Below are positions 45,484 to 55,885 of a stretch of 64,000 nt of DNA, in pieces; positions within the stretch are counted from its first letter, which is position 1, and each line of letters begins with the position of its first letter. A program made the translations under genes and the position numbers. The stretch is from Rhodobacteraceae bacterium WFHF2C18. GTDB lineage: Bacteria; Pseudomonadota; Alphaproteobacteria; Rhodobacterales; Rhodobacteraceae. Below the pieces are notes generated by a model. That model saw nothing but the letters and a program-made list of their open reading frames with translations, made no database searches and was not told the DNA's origin. The stretch spans positions 930,001 to 994,000 of the forward strand of contig NHTQ01000001.1 in the NCBI GenBank assembly GCA_002166865.1, written 5' to 3'.

Positions 45484-46284
45484 TCAGTGCGCCGGCGCCG
45501 CCACCGGGTCCAGCAGGGTGCGTCCGCCGTCCACGGTCATGATCTGCCCGGTCATGAACGCCGCGCTGTCACAGGCCAGATACTGCACCGCCTCTGCCAG
45601 TTCCGAGGGCGAGGCGATGCGCCCAAGCGGCGTGTGATCCTCGATATCCGCGCGGTAGCCCCGGTTCTCGCGCAGCATGTCCTTGAGCGAGGCGCTCATC
45701 ACCGAGCCGAAGGCCACAGCGTTCACCCGGATGCGGTGCGGCGCCAGTGCCACCGCCAGGCTGCGCGTCATCTGGTCCAGCGCGGCCGAGGACACCGAGT
45801 AGGCCAAAAGGTCGGGATGCGTGCGCCGCGCCGCGATCGAGGACAGATTGACGATGGTGCCCGCGGTGGCGCCCTCGCGCCCCTCGGACTGCTTGATCAT
45901 GCGCTTGGCCACCATCTGGCTCAACCGCAGCGCCGTCATCAGGTTCTGCTGCAGCAGAACCTCCACCGCGTCGTCCTCGGGGTTCAGCGGATCCGAGGGC
46001 ATGACCTGCCGGGACGCGTTCACGAGGATATCCACCTGGTCGAAGGCGTCGATGGTCGCCGACAGCAGGTTGGCCAGCGTCAGCCGCTCGCGCAGGTCGC
46101 CGGCGAAATAGCGGATGTTCTCGGCCTCCTGCTTCTTGCCCAGTTCCTTGGTCAGCCGCGCCTCGTCCATGTCGGCGAACATCACGTTGGCGCCCTTGTC
46201 GGCGAAGTGGCGGCCGATCGCCAGCCCGATACCGTTGGCCCCGCCGGTGACGATCGCCGTCTTGCCGGAGATGGAAAATGACAT
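45484..46284 (-). CDS. SDR-fold protein with altered catalytic motifs
   Basis: The 266-residue protein has a Rossmann fold with the cofactor motif TGGANGIG (residues 13-20), an acidic residue at 38 (FADMD) that would favour NAD over NADP, and catalytic-type Ser149 and Tyr162. However the usual YxxxK reads YSVSS, placing Ser166 where the essential lysine should be, and the structural NNAG motif reads NASR (89-92). It may therefore be a weak or non-catalytic dehydrogenase relative, or use another proton relay. Located between an RsmC-like methyltransferase gene and hemF, in the same orientation. Substrate unknown. Confidence 0.85.
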   Translation of the reverse strand: MSFSISGKTAIVTGGANGIGLAIGRHFADKGANVMFADMDEARLTKELGKKQEAENIRYFAGDLRERLTLANLLSATIDAFDQVDILVNASRQVMPSDPLNPEDDAVEVLLQQNLMTALRLSQMVAKRMIKQSEGREGATAGTIVNLSSIAARRTHPDLLAYSVSSAALDQMTRSLAVALAPHRIRVNAVAFGSVMSASLKDMLRENRGYRADIEDHTPLGRIASPSELAEAVQYLACDSAAFMTGQIMTVDGGRTLLDPVAAPAH

Positions 46285-46329
46285 GGAAGGATCCTTCCCT
46301 TGCTGATTCCGCGCGCAGCCTAGGCCAGA

Positions 46330-47325
46330 TCAGCGCCGGTGACGAGACGGCCGGCGCCCCTGCAGGATCTTGAAGCGCGCGTTCCCGCCCACCTCGGCGG
46401 CCTGGGCGAAGTGCTGTGACAGGGCGGCCTCGTAGGGCAGATGCCGGTTGGCCACAAGCCAGAGCGCGCCATGCGGCGCCAGCATTGCCGCCGCGGCCGC
46501 GATGAAGGCGCGGCCCAGGTCGGGGTCGGCCCCGCGGCGCCCGGCGTGGAACGGCGGGTTGGTGACAACGGTGTCCACCGCCTCGTCCGGGCGCCAGTGC
46601 CGGGCATCCTCCCAGTGCAGGCGCACCCGCGGGTCGGGCAGGTTCACGCGCGCGCAGTCCAGCGCCGTGTGATCGGCCTCGACCAGATGCAGCCGCGCCA
46701 CCTCCGCACGCTCCAGGACGCGCGCGCTCAGATAGCCCCAACCACCGCCCAGGTCGGCCACCCGCGCGCCCAGCTTCGCGGGCAACGCCTCGGCCAGCAG
46801 CGCCGAGCCCGGGTCGATCCCGTCGGCCGAGAAGACCCCCGGCGCCGTGACGAACCCGCCCGCGATCTCGCGCGGGGCGGGCGCCTGCCAGTCGTCGAAG
46901 ACGGGCGCCGCCTGGAACCAGAACAGCTTGCCATGCGCCTTGGATACCGGCCCGTGAACCGCCACCCGCGCACGGCAGGCGCGCAGCAGCGCCTCGACGC
47001 CGTCCTCCTTGGCGCCGTCCACCACCACCGGCCCGTCGGTCACCTGCACCGCCTGCGCCACCAGGGCCTGCGCCCGGGCCCGCGCGCGCGGCAGGCGCAC
47101 CACCGCGGCGGCATAGCGCCCCTCCGGCACCACGGCGCAGTCATATCCCAGGCCGGCGAAATGATCGAAATCGGGCCGAAAGCCGGTCACGACATGCACC
47201 AGCCCCTCGGGCAGCGCCGACAGGTCGTCGCCCGCCCGCGGGGCGAAGACGGCGACCCGGCCCGCCTCGGGCAGGTGCAGCCCGCCCGCGTCCAGGGCGA
47301 GCCTCAGGCGCGGCGCGAAGCCCAC
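46330..47325 (-). CDS. RsmC-like class I SAM methyltransferase
   Basis: The 331-residue protein matches the two-domain RsmC/RlmG plan: a degenerate N-terminal methyltransferase-like half and an active C-terminal half with the SAM loop VADLGGGWGYLSARVLE and the N-methyltransferase motif VVTNPPFHAGR. Likely methylates the N2 of a guanine in rRNA; the exact site is inferred. The start is GTG 47325, two bases before the clpS stop codon is completed on this strand, with AAGGA just upstream. Followed by the SDR gene after 45 nt. Confidence 0.87.
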   Translation of the reverse strand: MGFAPRLRLALDAGGLHLPEAGRVAVFAPRAGDDLSALPEGLVHVVTGFRPDFDHFAGLGYDCAVVPEGRYAAAVVRLPRARARAQALVAQAVQVTDGPVVVDGAKEDGVEALLRACRARVAVHGPVSKAHGKLFWFQAAPVFDDWQAPAPREIAGGFVTAPGVFSADGIDPGSALLAEALPAKLGARVADLGGGWGYLSARVLERAEVARLHLVEADHTALDCARVNLPDPRVRLHWEDARHWRPDEAVDTVVTNPPFHAGRRGADPDLGRAFIAAAAAMLAPHGALWLVANRHLPYEAALSQHFAQAAEVGGNARFKILQGRRPSRHRR

Positions 47326-47326
47326 G

Positions 47327-47671
47327 CTATTCCTTTTCCATGGTGCACTGCAGCGGATGCTGATGCTGACGGGCGAAGTCCATGACCTGGGCCACCTTGG
47401 TCTCGGCGATCTCGTGGCTGAAGACGCCCACGACCGCCACGCCTTTCTTGTGCACGGTCAGCATGATCTCGAAGGCCTGCGCGTGGCTCATGCCGAAGAA
47501 CCGTTCCAGCACCGCCACCACGAATTCCATAGGGGTGTAATCGTCATTCAGAAGCAGCACCTTGTACAGCGGTGGCCGCTTGGTCCTGGTGCGCGTCTCC
47601 AGAACGGTCGAGGTGCCATCGTCCCCGTCCTTGTCGCCCGGTCCGGCCACCCATACGCTGTGATCGATCAT
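47327..47671 (-). CDS. clpS: ATP-dependent Clp protease adaptor ClpS
   Basis: The 114-residue adaptor delivers N-degron substrates to ClpAP. After a hydrophilic N-terminal segment, the core starts [20 protein letters not shown] and includes [17 protein letters not shown], with the residues that form the N-end binding pocket. ATG 47671 is chosen; an upstream extension is not family-like. First gene of a minus-strand run leading to hemF, with a good promoter candidate about 50-75 nt upstream. Confidence 0.94.
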   Translation of the reverse strand: MIDHSVWVAGPGDKDGDDGTSTVLETRTRTKRPPLYKVLLLNDDYTPMEFVVAVLERFFGMSHAQAFEIMLTVHKKGVAVVGVFSHEIAETKVAQVMDFARQHQHPLQCTMEKE

Positions 47672-47717
47672 GACTCTGGCACTGTCCGTTTCTGACGTGG
47701 AGGCTGTTGATCTCCAA

Positions 47718-47746
47718 TATAACTTACGCGGCACATGTGAAAAGGG
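47718..47746 (-). promoter_or_regulatory. Candidate clpS promoter
   Basis: On the minus strand TTTTCA (47746-47741), a 17-nt spacer and TATATT (47723-47718) resemble a sigma-70 promoter, ending 47 nt before the clpS ATG. The rest of the 156-nt gap to the DUF1223 gene is GC-rich and shows nothing else definite. Confidence 0.45.
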
Positions 47747-47827
47747 GCGAAGGCACGATCACGACACCGGCGCGCGCGGGGGCCCCGCCGGCCCCGCGTC
47801 GGGCCGGTGCAAGCGGTCGAAAACCCG

Positions 47828-48532
47828 CTAACGCGCCGCGACGCGCGCCGCCCCGAGGACGGGGCCGTGGTCGCGACGCTGGATCAGCACCACCGCCGGG
47901 CGCGGCCCGGTGATCGGCACCGATACCTCCAGCGGCGCGGCGCCGTCCCAGTCGGCCACGACATCCAGGTCGGTCACGATGTTGGCGTAACTCAGCGTGC
48001 GCCCGGCATTCTCGCCCCGCCGGATATCGACCGTGGCATTGGCCCGGTACCGCACGACCTGGACGCTGGCCGGCCCGGTCGACCCGTCTGCCGGCCGCGC
48101 GCGGATCCGCAGCGTCCCGTTCCCCCGCATGGCCTCGACCGCCACCGGCGCGGCCTTTGCGGCATGCCGGGCGATAAGATCCTCGACATCCGCAACATGC
48201 CTGCCGACGACGTGATCGGTGCCGTCCACGATCATCTGCGGGGTATAGACCATCCTGCGCCCCTGGGCGGCGGCATAGGCTTTCTGCCGAGCGGTGAAGG
48301 CGGGCTGGGCAAAGCTGTCCTTCCACCCGATGTAATCCCAGTAGTCCACGTGCAGCGCCAGCGCGATCACCCCGTCGCGCTCGGCCAGTTCCCGCAGGAA
48401 AGCATCCGCCGGCGGACAGGAGGAACACCCCTGCGAGGTGAACAGCTCCACCACCACCGGGGCGGGCTCCTCGGCCGCCGCGGGCAGGGTCAGGCAGAAC
48501 AGGGCGGCGATGACAAGGCGAAGGCGACGCAT
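47828..48532 (-). CDS. DUF1223 family, thioredoxin-fold exported protein
   Basis: The 234-residue protein has an N-terminal signal peptide (MRRLRLVIAALFCLTLPAAA) and a thioredoxin-like core with LFTSQGCSSCPPAD, a CxxC-type motif near residue 35, then GRRMVYTPQMIVDG, the usual cis-Pro region. This is the DUF1223 family, found in alphaproteobacteria; role unknown, probably periplasmic redox. A second possible ATG at 48544 adds four residues. Divergent from acnA with a 214-nt gap. Confidence 0.87.
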   Translation of the reverse strand: MRRLRLVIAALFCLTLPAAAEEPAPVVVELFTSQGCSSCPPADAFLRELAERDGVIALALHVDYWDYIGWKDSFAQPAFTARQKAYAAAQGRRMVYTPQMIVDGTDHVVGRHVADVEDLIARHAAKAAPVAVEAMRGNGTLRIRARPADGSTGPASVQVVRYRANATVDIRRGENAGRTLSYANIVTDLDVVADWDGAAPLEVSVPITGPRPAVVLIQRRDHGPVLGAARVAAR

Positions 48533-48638
48533 CTTTCGGTCCATCCGGGCTCGACGGGATCCTGACACGATGTAAGCGCTTCGCGCAGGGATGGCCAATC
48601 AAGGATTTGCGAGAATTCGGCCCGCCGTGACCGCGACA

Positions 48639-48662
48639 TTTTGTGTGCGACAGTATACAAAA
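48639..48662. promoter_or_regulatory. Inverted repeat upstream of acnA
   Basis: TTTTGT (48639-48644) and ACAAAA (48657-48662) are 6-bp arms separated by 12 nt that include GTATAC, in the AT-rich part of the acnA/DUF1223 divergent gap. TATACA (48654-48659) could be a -10 but no -35 is convincing. The layout suits a dimeric transcription factor. The gap is otherwise featureless apart from the acnA ribosome-binding site (AAGGAAGG). Confidence 0.4.
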
Positions 48663-48746
48663 GACCTTTTGCCCCCTTGATCGGTTCCGGCAAATGGGTC
48701 AGAAGCGGGCCAGCGACATCCTGCTGTCACAGCGAAAGGAAGGCCA

Positions 48747-51497
<2,751 letters not shown>

Positions 51498-51519
51498 CGC
51501 CTCCGGGGAAGAGGATCAC

Positions 51520-51547
51520 GGGGCGGTCCCGCCGGGCCGCCCTTTTT
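51520..51547 (+). terminator. Rho-independent terminator of acnA
   Basis: GGGCGG (51521-51526) pairs with CCGCCC (51537-51542) across a 10-nt loop and is followed directly by TTTTT (51543-51547). Position, stem and T-run fit an intrinsic terminator for acnA. Confidence 0.8.
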
Positions 51548-51970
51548 CGTGCTCGGGTTGCCAAGGCGTCCGCTTGCCTTTGGGCGTGTTGCCGGTAATC
51601 CCAAAACGGTTCGACGGCGGGCGGGCGAGTCCGACCCGACGCACCGCGCCCTACCCCGGACGCGCCCTGCCCGCCGGTTCACGAGCTGCCCATCGTGTCA
51701 GCATCCGGGCTGCGGCATGGACGGTTTTCCGTGCAGGAGGCATCGCGGCCGCGCCGCCCGGCGCCGCCGCCCTTTTTCTCGGCGGGAATTGCGCCATCTT
51801 CTGTCGAAAGCGAACGAGGCAGACAGAGCAATGCGTGGCGCACTCATCATATTCCAGGCAGCGATACTGACGTTTCTGGCGGTCTACGGCGCACAGGGCG
51901 ACAGCGCCCCCGCTACGGCCTGCTCCCCCGCCCCGGCCGCCTGCCCGCGCTGAACGGGCCGGGCGCGGCC
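51548..51970. other. Intergenic stretch with little content
   Basis: Between the acnA terminator and the cytochrome c maturation genes, about 420 nt lack a convincing conserved gene. Open frames here are on the plus strand and look like GC-rich chance frames, apart from a possible 40-codon frame at 51831. No tRNA, IS fragment or array was seen. Confidence 0.5.
51831..51953 (+). CDS. Possible 40-aa small hydrophobic protein
   Basis: A short frame encodes MRGALIIFQAAILTFLAVYG followed by a polar tail with two cysteines (ATACSPAPAACPR). It looks like a signal peptide or single membrane helix plus a short tail. The ribosome-binding site is weak and no relative is known to me, so it may be a chance frame. 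It stops 17 nt before a CCGTACGG element. Confidence 0.3.
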   Translation: MRGALIIFQAAILTFLAVYGAQGDSAPATACSPAPAACPR

Positions 51971-52008
51971 GGTACGGCGGGACCGTACGGCTCGTACAAA
52001 CCGTACGG
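51971..52008. repeat. CCGTACGG element, copy B
   Basis: GGTACGGCGGGACCGTACGG (51971-51990) differs by one base from the minus strand of copy C (58956-58975). A second CCGTACGG octamer follows at 52001-52008, so two hairpins are possible. The element ends 2 nt from the ccmG stop codon, on its 3' side. No T-run is present. Confidence 0.7.
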
Positions 52009-52010
52009 GA

Positions 52011-52544
52011 TCAGCGCGCCGCGTCGATCGCCGGGCGAATGGTGTTTTCCAGAATGCTGTCGGTGATCGGCCCGGCGAACCGGGTGACGATCTGGCCCTC
52101 GCCATCGATCACATAGGTTTCCGGCACGCCGTAAACGCCCCAGTCAAGCGCCATGCGCCCCTTCTCGTCCGCGCCGATGGCGGCATAGGGATCCCCCAGT
52201 TCCTGCAGGAATTTCAGGGCGTTACCGGGCTTGTCCTTGTAGTTGACACCGTAGATCGTGACGCCTTCGTCGGCCAGCTTCTCCAGGTTGGGATGTTCCA
52301 CCCGGCAGGGCGCGCACCATGACGCCCAGTAATTGACCAGCGTCACGTCCCCGTCCCGCAAGTCACTGTCGGAAAAGCTTTTCTTGTCACCCAGGGGTGT
52401 TACCTTCACGGCCGGCGCGGGCTTGCCCTTGAGCGCCGTTGGCAGCTCGTCGGGGTTCTCGCGCTGCATCCCGAAGTAGAACAGGGCCGCCAGCGCCGCG
52501 AAAACCAGCGGCGGCGCAAGCATCAGGGGGGACATCTTAGCCAT
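52011..52544 (-). CDS. ccmG: CcmG/DsbE thiol:disulfide interchange protein
   Basis: The 177-residue membrane-anchored periplasmic thioredoxin keeps apocytochrome c cysteines reduced for haem attachment. One N-terminal helix (about 8-27), then the active site WASWCAPCRVEHPNLE with the WCxxC motif, and GVYGVPETYVIDGEG with the cis-Pro. ATG 52544 overlaps the ccmD stop by 8 nt and gives the family-like start MAKMSPLMLAPPL; an upstream ATG at 52565 is possible. Last gene of the ccm run. Confidence 0.92.
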   Translation of the reverse strand: MAKMSPLMLAPPLVFAALAALFYFGMQRENPDELPTALKGKPAPAVKVTPLGDKKSFSDSDLRDGDVTLVNYWASWCAPCRVEHPNLEKLADEGVTIYGVNYKDKPGNALKFLQELGDPYAAIGADEKGRMALDWGVYGVPETYVIDGEGQIVTRFAGPITDSILENTIRPAIDAAR

Positions 52545-52695
52545 GTCTTTTCGCTTTCGATTCAACGTCTTTCAGCTGTCTCTTCACGCGGCGTGCGCGC
52601 CAGACGCTCACCGCCACCAGCAGCACCAGCAGCCCGATCGAGACGGCATAGGACGACAGGACCGCGCCCGCGTATTTTCCAAGCTCCGGCATCAT
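52537..52695 (-). CDS. ccmD: Haem exporter protein CcmD
   Basis: The 52-residue protein has one membrane helix (YAVSIGLLVLLVAVSVWRAR) with the conserved tyrosine before it and a Lys/Arg-rich cytoplasmic tail, as in CcmD, which helps release holo-CcmE from CcmABC. Two adjacent ATGs (52695, 52692) are possible. The start overlaps the ccmC stop and the end overlaps ccmG, so all three are translationally linked. It is too short to be picked easily but is well supported by position and topology. Confidence 0.88.
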   Translation of the reverse strand: MMPELGKYAGAVLSSYAVSIGLLVLLVAVSVWRARRVKRQLKDVESKAKRHG

Positions 52696-53429
52696 CCCAT
52701 CCTCTCCCGCGCCAGAAGGGCCCGCATCCGCCGCGCGCGGATCTCCGTCCGCGTTCTGAGCAGGACCAAGGCTATGAAAAGCAACACGAATCCCGCGATG
52801 CACACCAGCAACGGATGGTAGAACACATCGGCCACATTCTCCTCCTTGTCCAGGCTCAACGAGGCCCCCTGGTGCAGGCCCTGGTTCCAGAAATTCACGG
52901 CGTAGCGGCTGAGCAGCGCGAAGACCGAGCCGACAAGACACAGGATACTGGTCAGGTCGGCGGCGGTATCATCGTTCTCGATCGCCTCCCACAACGCCAT
53001 GTAACCGACGTAGAACAGGAAAAGAATGAGGAACGAGGTCAGCCGCGGGTCCCAGGCCCACCAGGTGCCCCACATCGGCTGCCCCCAGATGGCCCCGGTA
53101 ATCAACGCGATCACCGTCATCACCGCCCCGATCGGTGCGGCCGCCCGGGCCGCCAGGGCGCTGACATGGTGCCGCCGCACGATCCAGATCAGCGAGGTGA
53201 CCAGCATCATCAACCATATGTTGATGGCCATGAGCGCGCTAGGGACATGAAGATAAATGATTTTTACGGTCGATCCCTGGCGGTAGTCCTCGGGCGTGAA
53301 AAAGAATCCCCAGACCAGGCCGACGACCAGGGCGACCACCGCCAGCCCCGAGACCCAGGGCAGGACGCGGTCGGTCGTCTGGATGAATTTCTTGGGATTG
53401 GCGTATTCCCACAGCGCGTTCAGATTCAT
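52692..53429 (-). CDS. ccmC: Haem handling protein CcmC
   Basis: The 245-residue membrane protein of six helices presents haem to CcmE. The tryptophan-rich WWD motif MWGTWWAWDPRLTS is visible around residues 112-125, along with the periplasmic histidines that ligate haem (YLHVPSALMAIN). Length matches. It follows ccmB by 15 nt. Confidence 0.96.
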   Translation of the reverse strand: MNLNALWEYANPKKFIQTTDRVLPWVSGLAVVALVVGLVWGFFFTPEDYRQGSTVKIIYLHVPSALMAINIWLMMLVTSLIWIVRRHHVSALAARAAAPIGAVMTVIALITGAIWGQPMWGTWWAWDPRLTSFLILFLFYVGYMALWEAIENDDTAADLTSILCLVGSVFALLSRYAVNFWNQGLHQGASLSLDKEENVADVFYHPLLVCIAGFVLLFIALVLLRTRTEIRARRMRALLARERMG

Positions 53430-53444
53430 GGCTTGTCCGTTGGC

Positions 53445-54101
53445 TTAGCGCAGGTTGACCCTCAATACCGCAGCCGAGGCGAAAGGCAAAAGCGCGATCG
53501 TGCCGCAGGTGATGCCCGCCAGCAGCAAAAGCGGCGTCCCGGTCGACAGCCCCTCGGCCCCGCGGCGCGCCATCTCGGCTCCGAAGATCAATGTGGGCAC
53601 GTAGAGCGGCAGAACAAGAAGGCTCAGAAGAAGCCCGCCGCGTTTCAGCCCCACGGTCAGTGCCGCCCCGAAGGTGCCGATCACGCTCAGCGCCGGGGTT
53701 CCCAGAAGAAGCGACAGGACCAGCGGCTTGTAGCCCTCGACCGGAAGGTTCAGCAACAGCCCGAACAGCGGGCTGGCAAGCACCAGGGGCAGCCCCGTGC
53801 TCAGCCAGTGGGCCAGCGCCTTGATGCTGACGACGGCCTCCATCGGCAGCGGCGCGGTGACAAGCAGGTCCAGACTGCCGTCTTCCCAGTCCAGCGCGAA
53901 GATCCGGTCGAGCGACAGCAGGCAGGCCAGCAGCGCGCCGATCCAGAGGACGCCCGGCGCAATCACCTGCAGCAGGTCCTGCGCGGGGCCCACGCCGAAG
54001 GGCACCAGAACCACCACGATCAGGAAGAAGGCCAGGCCCAGGCCGAACCCGCCCCCGGCCCGCACCGCGAGCCTGAGATCCCGCAGCAGGAGCGCGCTCA
54101 C
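53445..54101 (-). CDS. ccmB: Haem exporter membrane subunit CcmB
   Basis: The 218-residue protein with six membrane helices is the permease of the CcmAB ABC transporter, which uses ATP to release holo-CcmE. Family segments: [39 protein letters not shown] and [11 protein letters not shown]. Overlaps ccmA by 4 nt. Confidence 0.96.
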   Translation of the reverse strand: MSALLLRDLRLAVRAGGGFGLGLAFFLIVVVLVPFGVGPAQDLLQVIAPGVLWIGALLACLLSLDRIFALDWEDGSLDLLVTAPLPMEAVVSIKALAHWLSTGLPLVLASPLFGLLLNLPVEGYKPLVLSLLLGTPALSVIGTFGAALTVGLKRGGLLLSLLVLPLYVPTLIFGAEMARRGAEGLSTGTPLLLLAGITCGTIALLPFASAAVLRVNLR

Positions 54102-54715
54102 AGGAAGGCCTCGTCGAAGTCGTCACGCTCGGCGGCCTGCGCCCGGTAACCGGTGACATCCAGGACCTCCGCCTCTGCCAGCCCAAGATCGATATGCGTC
54201 GCGATGAGCGCCGCGCCGCCGCCGGACAGGTGCGCCCGCACCGCGCGCGCGAACATCGCCACCGCATCCCGATCGAGCGAGACCGTGGGCTCGTCCAGCA
54301 CCCAGATGGGCCGGCCCGTGACCAGAAGCCGCGCGAGCCCCAGCCGCCGCTTCTGCCCCGCTGACAAGGCGCCTGCCGGCCGGTCCGTGAGCGGGACCAG
54401 GTCGAAGGCCTCCAGCGCCGGGGAAATCTCGGTTTTTCCAAAGACCTGCGCCCAGAAGCGCAGGTTTTCGGCAACGCTGAGCTGCGCCTTGATCCCGTCG
54501 GCGTGGCCGGCGTAGACAAGGGCGTCCTCGTCCGCCTCCACCCGCCCGGCGAAGGGCGGCTGCAGGCGCGCGACGGTCCGCAGGAGCGTGGTCTTGCCAA
54601 TCCCGTTGGGGCCCCGCAGGACAAGGCAATGGCCCGGCCGAAGGTCGAAGGAAATGCCCTCCAGCACCTTGATGCCCCCCCGGGTGATGGTCAGATCGCA
54701 GACGCGCAGGCTCAT
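54098..54715 (-). CDS. ccmA: Cytochrome c biogenesis ATP-binding protein CcmA
   Basis: The 205-residue ABC ATPase powers the CcmABCD complex. Walker [14 protein letters not shown], signature [15 protein letters not shown], Walker [14 protein letters not shown] and the switch His (IATHIDL) are visible. Short size is normal for CcmA. It starts 53 nt after the Mth938-like gene ends; ccmE, F and H are not in the window. Confidence 0.96.
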   Translation of the reverse strand: MSLRVCDLTITRGGIKVLEGISFDLRPGHCLVLRGPNGIGKTTLLRTVARLQPPFAGRVEADEDALVYAGHADGIKAQLSVAENLRFWAQVFGKTEISPALEAFDLVPLTDRPAGALSAGQKRRLGLARLLVTGRPIWVLDEPTVSLDRDAVAMFARAVRAHLSGGGAALIATHIDLGLAEAEVLDVTGYRAQAAERDDFDEAFL

Positions 54716-54768
54716 GCGGCTCCCCTAGCGCAAACCGCAGCCAAGCAAAAGCGCCACCTTCAGGATCG

Positions 54769-55122
54769 TCACACCGGCAACAGCGCCGCGGCGACGCGCC
54801 GCCCCTCCGAAAGCAGCACGTTGTAGGTCCGGCAGGCCGCCGCGGAGTGCATGACCTCGACCCCCAGGCCCGCCCCCTCAAGCTGCGCGCGCAGGTCCGC
54901 GGGGATATGCGCCGTCTCGGCGCCCGTGCCGATGAACAGCACGTCCACCTCGCCCGCCAGGGCCAGCAGGGTGTCGGCATCCGCGTAGCCGCCCCAGCCG
55001 CGCACGCCGGTGCCGGTGACGCAAATCGCGCCTTCCACCACTTCGCCGCCCACACGGAAGAAATTGGGCCCGTAGCCATCAATCGGCGTGGCCGCCGCGA
55101 AGGTGACTTCGTTCATCTGCAT
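54769..55122 (-). CDS. Mth938-like (DUF498) domain protein
   Basis: The 117-residue soluble protein matches the Mth938-like family: VTFAAATPIDGYGPNFFRVGG, then LFIGTGAETAHIPADLR and AACRTYNVLLSEGRRVAAAL. Related mitochondrial proteins (NDUFAF3) act in complex I assembly, which is notable given the complete nuo operon in this window, but bacterial function is not established. In alphaproteobacteria the gene is often linked to sec genes, as here. It lies 1 nt after the TauE/SafE gene. Confidence 0.88.
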   Translation of the reverse strand: MQMNEVTFAAATPIDGYGPNFFRVGGEVVEGAICVTGTGVRGWGGYADADTLLALAGEVDVLFIGTGAETAHIPADLRAQLEGAGLGVEVMHSAAACRTYNVLLSEGRRVAAALLPV

Positions 55123-55123
55123 G

Positions 55124-55885
55124 TCAGCCTCCTGTGTCCCATGCCGGCAAACCGCTGACGACGGCCAACCCGATCACCCCGTAGGCCGCCCACCGGTACA
55201 GCCGCTCATGCCGCGGGTCAAACAGCGCTTGTCCGACCAGCGTGGTGCAGAAATAGGGCACCGACAGCACCGCCGCCAGCCCCACCGTCGGCCAGGACAT
55301 CGCGCCCCGCCAAAGCAGGTTGGCCACGATCACCACGTCCAGGATCGCAAGGAAAAGGATGGTGTTGGCCCGCACCGACTGCGCCGCTACCCGCCCGGCA
55401 AGGTAGAACAGTATGACCATCGGTCCGGTCAGACCGGTCAGCCCGCCGACCGCGCCGGCGACACCGCCGATCCCGGCCATCCCTGGCAGCCCCACCCGGC
55501 CGCTGTAGCGCCAGCCGGCGATCAGCGCCATCAGCGTGACGCCGGCGATGCCGGCGACGATCCAGCGCACGGTTACGGGATCCATCCGCCCAAGCAGCCA
55601 GAGCCCCAGCGGAACAGTCAGAAGCGCCGCCAGCGACAGCAGGCCGACCTCCCGTCGGTCCGCCTGTCCCCAGGCCCGGGGCAGAAGCGCCGCCATGCTG
55701 GCCACGCCGGTCAGGGTGATGACCGCGACAACCACCGCCGGCGGCAGGAACATGCCCGCCACCGGCACGAAGATCAGCGCGGTGCCGAAGCCGGTAAAGC
55801 CGCGTACGAGCCCGGCGACCGAGATCGTCAGGACAAGCCACAGCAGGCCGGGCGTCTGCCAGAGCGCGGACAGCGCGTCAGGCAT
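55124..55885 (-). CDS. TauE/SafE family membrane transporter
   Basis: The 253-residue protein has about eight hydrophobic helices with the family segment VRGFTGFGTALIFVPVAGM and the internal repeat GAVGGLTGLTGPMVILFYLAG. TauE/SafE proteins export sulfite or organosulfur anions; substrate here unknown. ATG 55885 overlaps the secDF stop by 8 nt; a longer frame into secDF is unsupported. Placed inside a secDF-ccm run with no obvious metabolic link. Confidence 0.87.
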   Translation of the reverse strand: MPDALSALWQTPGLLWLVLTISVAGLVRGFTGFGTALIFVPVAGMFLPPAVVVAVITLTGVASMAALLPRAWGQADRREVGLLSLAALLTVPLGLWLLGRMDPVTVRWIVAGIAGVTLMALIAGWRYSGRVGLPGMAGIGGVAGAVGGLTGLTGPMVILFYLAGRVAAQSVRANTILFLAILDVVIVANLLWRGAMSWPTVGLAAVLSVPYFCTTLVGQALFDPRHERLYRWAAYGVIGLAVVSGLPAWDTGG

